DNA from: Trichoplax sp. H2
Taxonomy: Eukaryota > Placozoa > Uniplacotomia > Trichoplacea
Assembly (NCBI GenBank): GCA_003344405.1
Contig: NOWV01000204.1
Location: 62,001 to 126,000 of the forward strand
Length of the DNA stretch: 64,000 nt
Direction: 5' to 3'
A program made the position numbers and the translations under genes. Position 1 is the first letter of the stretch. The number at the start of each line of letters is the position of its first letter. Of the stretch, positions 27,351-39,640 are shown in pieces. A model generated the notes under the pieces. The model saw nothing but the letters and a program-made list of their open reading frames with translations. It had not been told where the DNA came from and made no database searches.

Positions 27351-28779
27351 TCTATTTCTATCTTTGAAGACTTTTGTTATTGAGTTAAAATTCGAAAGAT
27401 GGGCAAAAACAAGAAAGACGGATAAAGTCAATATTCAGTTGCTTTTTCGATCTTTAACTAAAATAGAAAGAAAATAGGATGTTCTGTATTTTACGAGAAT
27501 GTCAGTAGAGATTGAAGTATCAATGGCGATGATCGGTTGTGAAATAAAGAGGAAGGAATATGTCCGTATTGAAAAGGTTTACTACATTTTACATCCTTTC
27601 CAAGTTGAAATATAGTCTAAAGTTCATTATAGAAAATCATTTTGCCGATCTTACATGGAAAATGGCTATATTACGATTTGGTGCGCTCTCAATACTAACA
27701 GTTTGTCAACATGTCGGTGAGAGATGTCAAGGAGGAATGATACAGTGATATAGCAAGGATTTGAATTTTGATTTTCAGTCATGATCGTTTTAGAACTCTT
27801 GTTATGCAATAAAATAAAGCAAATTAGTCTACGACTTGATTGATTGATCGATCGGATATTCCCTGTTGAATAGTCGTTGTTTATGACCTTGAATATACTT
27901 TAAGCTTGGATAGCTTAATAGTATAGCGAGATGAGCTTAATACCCTGTTGCGAAAGTGATGTACCATGATTGTGAAACACTTAAAATGTTTATGATGTTT
28001 GTCCTTCCTGTGTCTAGCAAATCAGCAAAAGTAATTTTCGTGTAGATTGAAAGCATTTTACTGAAGGACGTTTAGAGAATAGAATTGGAGTGATATCGAA
28101 GATTCTATGGCCTAATCGATCGGTAAAGTTAAAATCCTTTTGCCTTACCCAATTTAGAAATGGATACGGTGTGGAAAATAGAATCACCCAGACGTATCCA
28201 TGAATCATGATTTCGATTGCCTAATCATGCTACGACAAGGATGATGATAATTTAATCCTGTCTGCTAGCTAAAATAGTCGAGTATCATTGATTATAATTA
28301 TTGGTGCTCAATGTTAGATAGTTAGGGTACTTAAATAGATAAACTAACACCATTGCTCATTAAATTAGCTGTTCTAGACGACCACTTATACTGTTCTCTA
28401 ATTATACAGGTAACCCTTCAATGCATAATCTCTAATGATAGACTTTACTGACTAATGATATCAAATACAATGTCACAGTTGTTGGCTCCATCAACTGGTT
28501 GAATTAGTTTAATATTCCTGACATTAACGTACCATGGGATATTCTATTAGTCTGCTGAGTGCAACACACTATCAAATTAGCCAGTCGAGGCTGATGATGA
28601 CCAATTAATTATATTTCTCTTCCATTCAGACCTCTATTTTGTTCATCCATTTAATTTTATGATTACGCAGACTATCATTTTCTTGATTATTAGTCATCAC
28701 TGTTGGCTGAATTACTCAAATATCCTTGACATTGAAGGTACAGTGGGATGTTGGTAATAGTTTATGTGCCATCATATGA

Positions 28780-30205
28780 TTAATCCTCTGACGTAGGTAT
28801 TTTACAAGCATACAACATGTCTAATACTGTATACGAACTGTCCATCTGAGCTACTTTAGTGGCCAAAATAAACCACGAAATTGATTTTACATCCTTTCTT
28901 CCTTCATGATTTATGATATGATTAATTTTCTGAAGTAGGCAATTTGCAAAACTTGCAATATATCCATTACTGTATACGAGCTATCTATCTTAACTACTAA
29001 GTTGGTCAAAATAAACTACGAAATTGGTTTCAAAACCTTTCCTCCCTCATGATTCATGATATGATCAATCTTCTGACGTAGGCATTTTGCAAACATACAA
29101 TATGTCCACTACTGTATAGGAACTGTCCATCTAAACTACTAAATTGGCTAAAATGAACTACGAAATTGATTTTACATCCTTTTCTTCCCTTATGATTCAC
29201 GATGTGATCAATATCCAGACGTAGGCATTTTGCAAACGTGCAACCTGTCCACTACTGCATATGAGCTGTCCATCTAAATTACTGAATTAGAGGAAATGTA
29301 TTGCAAACTCGATTTTTGACATCATTTCTTCCCTTAATGATTCTTCTTTAGGCTAAATTTTCATAACGTAGGCATTTTAGAAAGCTTGGCTATATGAGCA
29401 GTCTATCCTAACTGCTAAATTGGCCAAAATGAATAGGGAAATCAATTTTATCATCGTTTCTTCTCTGAATAAATCGTTTTTAGGCCAATTCTCATGACGT
29501 AGATACTTTTAGAAACATGCACTATACGAGCCATCCATCTGCACTACTGAATTAGCCTTAATGAACCAAGAAATTTTACAATTGATTTTACATCATTTCT
29601 TCCCTTTATAATTCATGATATAGTCAATCTCCTGATGAAAACATTTTACAAACATATAACATATATAGAGTACATCATACACTATACGAGCAGCCATCTG
29701 AACTACTGAATGGGCCAAATTATATTACAAAATCAATTTAGCATCATTTCTTCCCGGCATAGTTCATACGAAGGTAAGTCTCTTGAGGGAGATATTTTAG
29801 ACACGTACACTATACGATTCGTCTAACTTATCTACGGTGCTAAATTGGCAAAAATGAATTGCGGAATCGATTTGATATCACTTCTTCTCTTCATGATATA
29901 TGATATGATCAATTTCTTGATGTAGATATTACAGAATCATGTCGTACACGATACGACCAATCTATCTTAACCACCGAATTGGCCAAAAATGAATAACGAA
30001 ATCGATTTGAACATGATTCCTTCACTTAATGATTCATGCTAGGATAAATTTCCTGATGTAAGCATTTTTGTCTCGTAAACGATACGAAGAGTCCATTTAA
30101 ACTTCTCAGCTGGCCCAATGAATCATAAAATAAACTTTTGATATCATTTCTTTATCGAACGATTGAACATTAAGATGGATTTCATGGCGTGGACATTTTA
30201 CAAAT
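28780..30205. repeat. Tandem repeat, about 140-bp unit, eleven copies
   Basis: The anchor GACGTAGGCATTTTGCAAAC and variants start near 28790, 28932, 29075, 29218, 29365, 29496, 29634, 29785, 29919, 30055 and 30187. Spacings run 131-151 bp, the first three 142-143. Other shared blocks are CTGTCCATCTAAACTACT, AAATTGGCCAAAATGAA and ACATC(A)TTTCTTCCCTT.ATGATTCATGAT. Divergence grows toward the right end, so the array is probably old. Confidence 0.88.
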
Positions 30206-30220
30206 AACATATATATAATA

Positions 30221-30285
30221 GGGCAGTGGCCGTAGCACAGTTAGTCGACTAGCGCCATTAGCGCTACATAGCAGATTCCACATGA
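30221..30285 (+). other. tRNA-like, possibly SINE-derived fragment
   Basis: A G+C-richer 65 bp just after the 140-bp array contains GTAGCACAGTTAGTCG, close to the internal A-box of tRNA genes. Further on, TAGCG/CGCTA can pair as a five-base stem closing a seven-base loop (CCATTAG), like an anticodon arm, and GCAGATTCC is a poor B-box match. Position 33 is C rather than U and the acceptor stem does not close, so it is not a working tRNA. A decayed tRNA-derived SINE head or chance are both possible. Confidence 0.3.
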
Positions 30286-31529
30286 AATGATTACTTTAAA
30301 ATGGATCAACTTAAGCCAAAGGTATCCAAAAAGCAAACTAGACTGATATTATATATATATTTATACACAAGCTATATTCTAACAGTCAATTTGCTATTCA
30401 AAATCAATTTGAACGCGCTTTTTAATACAATTTCTGGAACATTATGGCAATTCTTCTTCACCGAAATCATGTCGATAGAGAGACTATAGTGGGTAGAAAC
30501 TTATAAAATACACTTCAAATAGGGAAAGCATAAGGATTTTGCCTTTTCAACGTCCTTGCTAGACACATGAAGACTAACCTCCCAAAGAAAGTAAAATCTT
30601 ACTAGATTAGGTAATAATTGTAAAAAAAGAAGGTAATGAGAAAAGGAACAAAGGCATTTTACTGGTAATTTAGCCTTTTAGACGCATACCTAGCAACTAA
30701 TTTGCCTTTCCTTACAAGTGTTGGAATTGACATTTCTAATAGTAAATATAGCGTAAGCCTACTTCTATCTAATTAGAGAGTACATAATGAAGGCAGATTA
30801 TCCACTAATTCTTGTCTAAATAAGCATGTTCAACGAATCTACTGCCAAACTATACTGTAAGCTTGCAATCCACTCAGATTGAGAGGATTCGTTTTCTAGC
30901 GAATTGAAAACGGGTACATTAGGACGTACCATGGAAAAAGTCCAAATAAATTAATCTAAGACTTATTTGGAGCTTGTACTATATTTATATTATTGATTAG
31001 ACAGAGAGAAGAGAGTAAAAAAATCGATATCAAAATATCAAAACAGTTAAATGTCATAATTGGATATAAGAAAATAACTTTCATCTTCTCTCTATACTTG
31101 GATATAAAATTATAATTATTTATTGTAGCTAAATTCACAGCTTGATTTACCAGGCATTCATCAAGATTATTGTCTACTTTTAGTAATATAACAAGCAAAT
31201 TGTATACTCTTTTCTCTTGATACTATTATCATCACGGTGAAAATGGAATAGTAATCGTAGTGGAGGATACTATAGAAGGGATAGACTAAAAAATATCCAG
31301 ATAGAAATGTTTGCCTAGGTTGTCAGAGTTAAATGAATTTTCCAAGGTTAACAACGATAGAAAATTAGCGTTTATGGCTATAAGATGAAATCTGAGTAGT
31401 ATTTTCTCTCCCCTTATACCTCTTCTCATGGTAATGAATAAGTCATTATGACATGGATACAGCAAAAATAAGTTGGATAATAGACCTAAAAGGCTTCAAA
31501 AGCCAGCTTACAGCCATAAAAAATCCTTA

Positions 31530-32960
31530 ATTAGATAGAATTATTCATTATTTTGGGCCAGTAAACTACTCCTCGAAAAGCTACTGTAACCGAAGTAAGA
31601 CCTCTGGCTATCAAAGTACTATTTATGCTTCATAAGCTAGTCTATAGATATGAAAAAATTTCCCTTAGCCCTTTAAAAAGGAATATTCTTTATATTGAGC
31701 CAGTAAACTACTCGATTGAGAAGTTGCTGTAATCGAATAAGACCTCTGACTATCAACGGGCAATTTAGGCTTCAAAAGCCAATCTATAACGATGGAAAAG
31801 TTTCCTTAAAAAAGTATAATCTTCGTTGTAAGTTAATAAACGACTCGATCAAGAAGCTACTATAATTGAATAAGACCTCTGGCTATCAAAACACTAGTTA
31901 GGTTTTAAAGTCAGCCCATAAGGAAAAACAGTTTCCTTGGGAAGGAATAACTTTCATTTATGAGTCAAATAAATTACTCATTCAAGTACTCTAGCAGCTG
32001 TAATTGGATAACTCCTCTCTCAATCAAGGTGTTATGGAGGTTTTCTTAGCGAGTCAATAACGATGAAAACTTTCCTTGGAAAGAAATATTCATCATGTCG
32101 AGTTAGTAAACCACTCAGCCGAGTAGCCACTAGAAAGAATAAAATCTCCGGAGATGAAAGTGTTATTTTATCAGAGCTTGAGCGGAAAAGCTATAAATAA
32201 GTTGGAATTTAGGAATAAATCACTTCAAAGTGAATGCTGTAACGATGGAATAGTCATCGTGTTGAGTAAGCAAACCACTTTATCAAGCAGCATTAGAAAG
32301 AATAAAATTTCTTAAGATCAAGATGATATTTTATCCAGACTTGAGCTTAAAGCAACAAACAAGTATGATCATAGCCACGAATAACTTCAAAGTCAGTAAA
32401 TTAGTTAATAGCGTAGGTACTAGAAATAGGATAACATCTCTCGAGATGAAGCTGCTATTTTATCAGAGCTAAAGCGAAAACGCAATAAACAAGTTGGATA
32501 ATAATCACGATCAACTTCAAAGTTAACAACGAAGGAATATTCATCATGTCAAGTCAGCATAGCACTCATTTGAGTAGTTAATAGAAAAGGATAAAATCTC
32601 TCGTGATGTAGGTATTATTTAGTCCGAGCTTAAGCAGAAAAAGCAATAAAGAAGTTGAATAATAATCATGATTAACTTTAAAGTTAATAACGAAGGATTA
32701 TTCATCATGTCAAGTCAGCAAATCACTCAATCAAGTAGTTATTAGAAAAAGATGAAGGTACTACTTTGTTAGAGCTAAAGCAAAAAAGCGATAAACTAGT
32801 TGGATAGCAGACATGAATAACTTCAGAGTCAGTTTATTTTGGTGAAGAAAACATTTTCTTGGAATAAACATTCATCATCCTGGGTTAACTACCAACTTAA
32901 TCAAGTAGCTGATGTACTAGGATAAGATCTCTCAAGATCAAGGTGCTATTTTACCCACAT
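31530..32960. repeat. Tandem repeat, about 130-170-bp unit, roughly ten copies
   Basis: Anchors GAATAAGACCTCTGGCTATCAA (truncated variants included) start near 31592, 31735, 31868, 32006, 32137, 32300, 32429, 32589, 32751 and 32920. Companion blocks are AGTAAACTACTC.AT.GAGAAG and AA(C)GAAGGAATATTCATCATGTC. Early copies are about 138 bp apart; later ones, which gained a TCAGAGCT(A/T)(A/G)AGCG..AA segment, about 160 bp. Confidence 0.82.
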
Positions 32961-33572
32961 TTTAGTGTATTTGCAATCATAGGCTCGAGTTCATTAATTA
33001 TCGGCTAGTAAAATTATGTACTCGCATTTATCGCATCTAACATGAACATGATATGGATACAAGCTCACTTTAGATAGAATTCTAGCTCCTTCTCCTAGCA
33101 TAGTTTGTTTATGTCGGTGAGGAGATTGATTCATTCCAACATGGCTGATCTATTTTTGTGCGATAGTGTCGTAGAGCTATAGTATTGTGGAAGGAACAAG
33201 TTGGTTTGTAATTTAAATTTTTAACTAATTGTTCCTAGACCAACCAAAATATATAGTACTCGCCTCGAAAGAGAGTGTATACTCGAGATCGAGAGAGAAA
33301 GTAGAATAGACAATCATCAGGTATTTGTGTATAGACTAGCCGACAAAACTATAGATAGTATATCTTACCTTGAGGGATAAGACCATGAGTCCAATAGCTC
33401 TAGGATTTTTTTTATACTTTACTGATTGCCAATTTACATAGAAGTAAGGTGGAAAATAAAGGATTGATTGCAGTGCAAATCTTCACGGCAATTAATTTTC
33501 CGTTATAGCTAGAGGGATATAACCAATTTAGGAATACTATAGCTCTAATCAGTCGAATTTGGAGGGCGCTAA

Positions 33573-33617
33573 CTCTTCTTCTTCGTCTTCGGCTTCTCCT
33601 CCTCCTCCTCCCTCTTA
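33573..33617 (+). repeat. CTT/CTC-rich low-complexity tract
   Basis: An imperfect (CTT)n and (CTC)n run, pyrimidine on the plus strand, in non-coding DNA. It could be a microsatellite or a splice-like polypyrimidine tract without a following exon. Confidence 0.8.
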
Positions 33618-34509
33618 ATGGTTTGGATGTTGTTGATATTACTCAATCTTAATAGCTAGCAATTATTGGTTAGCGTCGTTGAATAGTTTTACCACTCATG
33701 GCTTCTCTGTCTTTTCCAACGGCATGCGCATGGACCATGTGATTTCAACAGCTGTATACTATTAACCCTATAGGGAAAAAAGCTACTTGTCAAGAATAGG
33801 AATACAATTCAAAGCTTGGACAATAAAGTCAATTATCATTTTAATATATGTTTAAAGAGTAAAATAGAGTTAATCAACTCTTATTGAAAGAATAAAATTA
33901 TCATAAAAGCAAGAAGAAATTTGCGGCAATCGCCTACTCTATCCAGTATTATTGCATTCATGTCAGGGTAATAAGTCTATCCGCTATCAGAAAAAAAGAA
34001 GCGTTCAAATGATAAGAATAGAGGATAGAATAGAGATCATGTTTGCCTTTTGATATAGTCTGTTAATGGATTGATAGCAGAATCGCCACTGTTACATGAC
34101 ATCAATGACTAAGAATTTAATTTCAAATAGAAGTTGATGATATTGAAAGATGCGATGACAATAGACAATCACTAGAGAAATACAAAATATTCCATGTCAT
34201 CATCATCATCAATAGATGATCAATAGCTGTCAATGTTATTTTTATTTCTTTTTTTATATAGCTAATCCTTAAAATGTTTTTGAAAAATTGTAATTTTAAT
34301 TTCAATTGGAAGAATGAAAGGGATAGGAGAATACAATGCATCCACGGACTATCCATAAGCTTTTCAAGTTGTTCTACTGTAGTCATCATCATTAAATTAT
34401 ACTTAAAAAAATACTTGCTACAATTAAAATGGATTGCAACTTGTAGTAGACAGGTATCTATTCTTTTTCTTTAATACTCTCTTCAATAAGTAAATTTAGT
34501 TTCAATTCT

Positions 34510-35650
34510 AAGACTTGAACTAAAGATAGGACAGATTAACATCTAGATCATACGACAAACGGCTGATCATGTTGCTATCGAGAAGAGTTGTACCTCGAGA
34601 GGGTAACTAGTCAAATTGGCTTAAAATGAATTTGAAACTGGGATTGATGACTAAGATAGTACATTCCAATTTTACTGTTAAGCTAAAGACAAAATAGGCT
34701 AATATATAGATAACTAGTATAGACTATAGGAAATATGCTTGATCATGTCGCTTTCGAGAATTATACTGCTATGATAACACTCTATCGATTGGGTAACTTG
34801 ACAAGTTTGCTTAAAATAAATTTAAAAATAGGATGGATGGCTATGGTAGCACATTCTAATTCTTACTCTTAAGCTAAAGATAAAATAAGTTAATATATAG
34901 ATAACTAGTATGGATAATAAGACAAATGGTTAATCATGTCGCTATCGAGAAAATTAGACCGCGATGATGACACTCTATCGATCGGGAAAATTGCTAAGCT
35001 TGCTTAATATAAATATGAAATTAGGATGGATGGTTAAGGTAGTACATTCTATTTAAATACGCTTGATAAACATAGAAAATTGATTACCATCCTTGATGTA
35101 ATGCAGCAGTGCAGTGTTTCATTAAAGATTACGAGAAACAGACAATTTTGGTTGCGAAAGGATTAATTTTAAGATCGAGATGATCTCAATTTCGGCTTAG
35201 AACGACGAAAAGCTATGATTTAAAACAGCTTTAAGCAGAGAGGAGAGTTAGAGAAAGTACTTAAAGCTGCCTAATCGATAATTTTAATTTTGATTCTTAC
35301 GTTGAACTAAAGATACTCCAAATTAACATCTCGATAATGTCAGCCAAGATTGAAGGCGTAAAGTTATTTTAGCAGCGATGAAGTAACGTAGTATTAACTT
35401 AAGATTTAAGATAAACAACAATTTTCAGTCTAGAAATGATGATAGATTAATAAAGCTATAATTGAAAAATCAATAGGGCAAGGAAAGAAGGCATAGACAT
35501 ACTTAAATTTTTCGATTGAAATTGACAGAAGTCGATCAATACACAGCCTCAATTTATATTCTCACTTTAAGCTAAAGATAATTGGGGTTAACATCTAGAT
35601 ATTGTTGCGAATGATTGTTCATATTACTATCGAGAAAAATTTATAAGTTT
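34510..35650. repeat. Degenerate tandem repeat, about 163-191-bp unit
   Basis: AAGCTAAAGA(C/T)AAAATA(G/A)G.TAATATATAG and variants occur near 34518, 34681, 34872, 35310 and 35567. They are followed by GATCATGT(T/C)GCT.TCGAGAA in several copies. The first three copies are clear; the later two are weaker and separated by unrelated DNA. Confidence 0.7.
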
Positions 35651-37174
35651 AGTTTTGAAATTGACGGAAATGTTCGAGATAAACGAAGATTGACGAAAAT
35701 GACAATAAATTAATATTGATAAGATTCATAGTAATTTTAACTACGATGAAGTAATGACGTATCTATTTTAAGAATAACATGGAGAAGAATTTTTGTACAT
35801 ACAATATTTATGATTATGACCGATTAATGAATGCTAAGTAGTGAAGCAGCTATTAGTAGAGAGAGAAAATATAGGAATTATTATTGCTTAAAGTTTATTG
35901 AAGTTGACGGAAATACTCGAGAAAAACAGAGGTGAGAATTCAAACTGCATTAATTACAATGATATAGCTGTAGAGATTAGTTACGGTACGCCATTACTCT
36001 AACTCTTCAAAATCAATTCCTACTATCTGATATATTTGCCTTGTTATTAGCACTACTATTTTTATTATAGCATTGTCATTGTTAAAATTTGCTGGTAATT
36101 AATATAAATAACATTGGGATAGTTCTGGCTACGATAATTTAGCTTCTAATTTGAGGCTAACGATTAGTATATTAAATTAAAAAGGATAGAAGTTAAAGCA
36201 CTTCTAATTATGGCGGTGTAGCCATAGAAAACACTCAAATCTTGGATGACTTGTGTTAATCTTAAATTGAAATAGATTTAAAGTATATCACATAATTAGA
36301 GATGGGAAATTAGTCTTTCCATTCATATTTAAGTATACGCATATTATTATAAAAAGTATTCGAACCACTATTATTACTGCTGTATCACTTCTGTAGCTTG
36401 AAATATTTCTTGCTTTTACAATTAATGTTAATATAGGATGGATGGAAATTATAGTAAATGAATATGATCAAGATTCAACGCAGTTTTCCTCTATAGCTAT
36501 ATTAACTAGCATTAATATTTGTATAGGAACAACAGTAACCACAAAAGATAACTAAGGATAGATTTGAAGCCTTGATATAATGCAGTTATAGAAAATTCTT
36601 AGACTAAATATCACTGGGATTTTTTTGCTTGTTGATCATATCGCTGCCAAAAGTAGAATATACTGTTATTAAGGCTATAAAATAATGTCTTTTACAGCTA
36701 AGTTCTTGCTTAAATGTAATTTTAAAATAAACATAGGGATAATGTCAATAAGTGAATCGATTATCTAACGCAGGTGACATTCTGAGCTTTAACTATGCTT
36801 GTGTCACTGCTAAAAGTCATTCTATAAAAGTTATCAATTTTTAGGGGATATAATTTGCAGCTGGATCATATCATGTATCTTGCATTCTGTACTACTGAAT
36901 AAAAGGTAAGAAAATGCTCTATCTTACAGGCTATTTACAGTTTCTCTTTAGTGGAAATATCGCAAATAGAATCAAGTTAGATTTCAAAGAGATGAAGACA
37001 TGTAGGTACGGCACTATTATTTTGTGATTATTATATTATTGTACTGAAGAGTGATGTATCTGTAATTATTAATTTGCAAAAAAATCATGATAGCTAAAAA
37101 GTAGATGTTGAAGAGTTATAAATAATATTGCATATTTCATTTCTATAGCTTATCGTCAAAGATAATTTAGAAAA

Positions 37175-37560
37175 CGTACCGCGCTTAAAATTTGATTTAA
37201 GTAACAAGAATAAACATACATAAAGAGTTAAATTCGAAATAGAAATACTGTACTATGATGACCAATTAGTGGGACTAGAAGAAACGTGTATGAAAACAAA
37301 TTTCATACATGATTAATAGATTATCCTGGAAAGAGAATAACTACCCTATAGGAATTATAATTAACGAGGTCGTCTTTAAAATTTGTATTAAGCTGCAATA
37401 ATAGATATACTTCAAGAGTTAAATTCGAAATAGAATACTATGATGATCAATTACTAGTACTAGAAGAAACGTATGTTAAGACGTAAATTTTATGCATTAT
37501 TAATAGATTATGCCGGAAAGTGAATGGCTACCTTATAGGAATCATAATTAATGAGTCATT
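37175..37560. repeat. Direct tandem duplication, about 190 bp, two copies
   Basis: GAGTTAAATTCGAAATAGAA occurs at 37225 and 37416 (offset 191). Both copies also share CTAGAAGAAACGT.TG and AT.ATTAATAGATTAT.C.GGAAAG..AATG(G)CTACC.TATAGGAAT. Similarity is high, so this duplication is younger than the larger arrays nearby. Confidence 0.85.
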
Positions 37561-39640
37561 ATTATAATGTTGTCATTATTATTGTTATTGCAACTTATTT
37601 TATATAATTTTCTTCGTGCGATAAAGTAAATACATCACAAATCATAATATCATTATTGCAGTATTATTATTGTAGCGGCTTATTACTGCATGTAAAGATG
37701 ATAAACAGGTAAAATACACGACTACTATTACAATATTAATATTATGTGTATTCTATTCGTACAGCTACTGATTACCAAAATCAGATAGGCGAATTGATGC
37801 TATTGGTAATTTAAGCCCGATTGCTACATAGGTTAAATGATTTTTGGCTACAAATTTAATTTGATTCTGCGCAGACTCAAGATGAGCTTAAAACTGATTA
37901 ATTATTTCATAATCAGAATAATTAATCTATCATTAGTATATGAAATTATACTGCAAATATTACTAGATTGATGTTAAGATTGAATCAAAAATTCTGATAT
38001 GCTCAAATCTAAGTATATACTTTATCTATATTAAATCATGTATAACTTAGATTCTGGTATATCTTAGAGCTAATGATATGTGTAACAGACTAAAGTACAA
38101 GAAGAAACCGTCATCCTATCTCTTTCATAGTTACTTTCTACTGATTTATGTCCATGAATAGGAGGAGCTGATTTATTTTATTTTATTGCGAATGATTAGG
38201 GCGATTATTATCCAATAAAAATTTGCGTAGTCTAATTAAATCGTTCGTTACTTAGGTATCGAAGCTTAAAAACTGAAAATTGTAATATGAAAAATATTTT
38301 ATTAAGGAAAATATTAAAAGTTCCAATTTCAATATCTATGGCGGTACTATAAGTTTTATAAATGCTATATCTTAGATATAAATGCAAAATGTATTAAGAC
38401 TATTTGTCATAGCTGGAATATCCTTATGTATCTAATTTTGTAAGATTAATCAAATTTAAAATAATAAATTGCATTAAAAGCAGTCTTATATCAGCTAACA
38501 AATTTTTTGCCGAATAGTCTAAGGCGAATAACTCTTGCTAGCCAATCTAAACTTTAACTAGTATGAGCTCACAGTACCATCTAATTGGAATATCTTCGCG
38601 TGAAATGTTACATCTGCAGCCAATTGTTGTAAAGGTTGCCTTATGTAATGTAGTTCTATTCGTAGGCTACTATGATAAAGGTAACGTTTATATATGCATC
38701 TATCTTCGATTATTCTGAACAAAGGTAGATATAGATACCAGGCAGATATTAAACATAAACAGTAATATATACCAATCTCTATTTCTCCTTTACAGTACTC
38801 GAAACTTTCATATAGTGTGTTTTCGTACATTATGAGAACGATTTAGTTAACTTCTATCTGGTTAATCTTGTCAATTTAGTTACACAAAAAAGTTCGGACA
38901 TTTAATCTATTCTACTTTACTTGAGCCCATCCTGTTACATTATTTCCTTATCTCATCAAAATATTATGCAATTTTTTCATGTTATTGACTACAATAAAGA
39001 TCACTATTTTCTTCTCTTAATACGATAACCTACTTGAAACCCTTGCTATCGCGATGTATGAGCAGTTTTAACAAATGCCACACAAAGTATTACCGCTACA
39101 ACAAAATTAAGTCCAATGGCTAACTGCTTAGCCTTGAAATACAACTTTTACATCTAATTCTAACTAAAAAATTTATACTATCCAAGTTAAATTTTATTTT
39201 ATTGCAAGCTCATTGTACAATCCAATTGCAATACCCTTATATGAAATATTACATCGGTAGCTAACTACCACAGTTAAGCGAAATTAAAATTATCTATTTA
39301 CAAATTGTAATATAATAAAGATATTGCGTTGACTAGAGCAACATCCAATCCAATTACGAAACTCTCGATATGTTAATTCGGTTATAACAGCAGATAGTTA
39401 TAAAATGATCACGAATGCTCGTTTCAATTCAAGTTATTGAATTACCAGATCTTTTAGTTATAATGATAATAATATCGAAAAATAAATTTGTAAATTGTAT
39501 TTGTAATGAAAAATCGTTAATAGGCGGATAGATAGATGGATAAATTGACAGATAGCATATAAAGTATTAGGCAACGTAAAGAAAGGAAGATCGATCCAAT
39601 TATTTTAACCATTTATCAATGCCATATCCGTTCCAAAAAT

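Larger units (their letters stand above)
25140..39640. other. 14.5-kb gene-poor interval between dystrophin and AK9
   Basis: Both flanking genes lie on the minus strand, so the dystrophin promoter should sit near the right side of 25140 and any AK9 3' UTR near 39640. Open frames here are short (at most about 90 codons), AT-biased and without splice-supported or family-like segments. Much of the DNA is made of decayed tandem arrays (26.4-27.35, 28.8-30.2, 31.5-33.0, 34.5-35.65 and 37.2-37.55 kb). The stretches 25.2-26.4, 27.4-28.7, 33.0-34.5, 35.7-37.1 and 37.6-39.6 kb show nothing I can name. Confidence 0.65.

Noticed and set aside
28780-30205. CRISPR-like repeat array
   Set aside because: Whole units are repeated without short identical repeats and unique spacers, copies are diverged, and the host is an animal; it is a satellite array.
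38558-38830. 90-codon minus-strand open frame
   Set aside because: Isolated, aromatic-rich, with no splice partners or family similarity; probably a chance frame.
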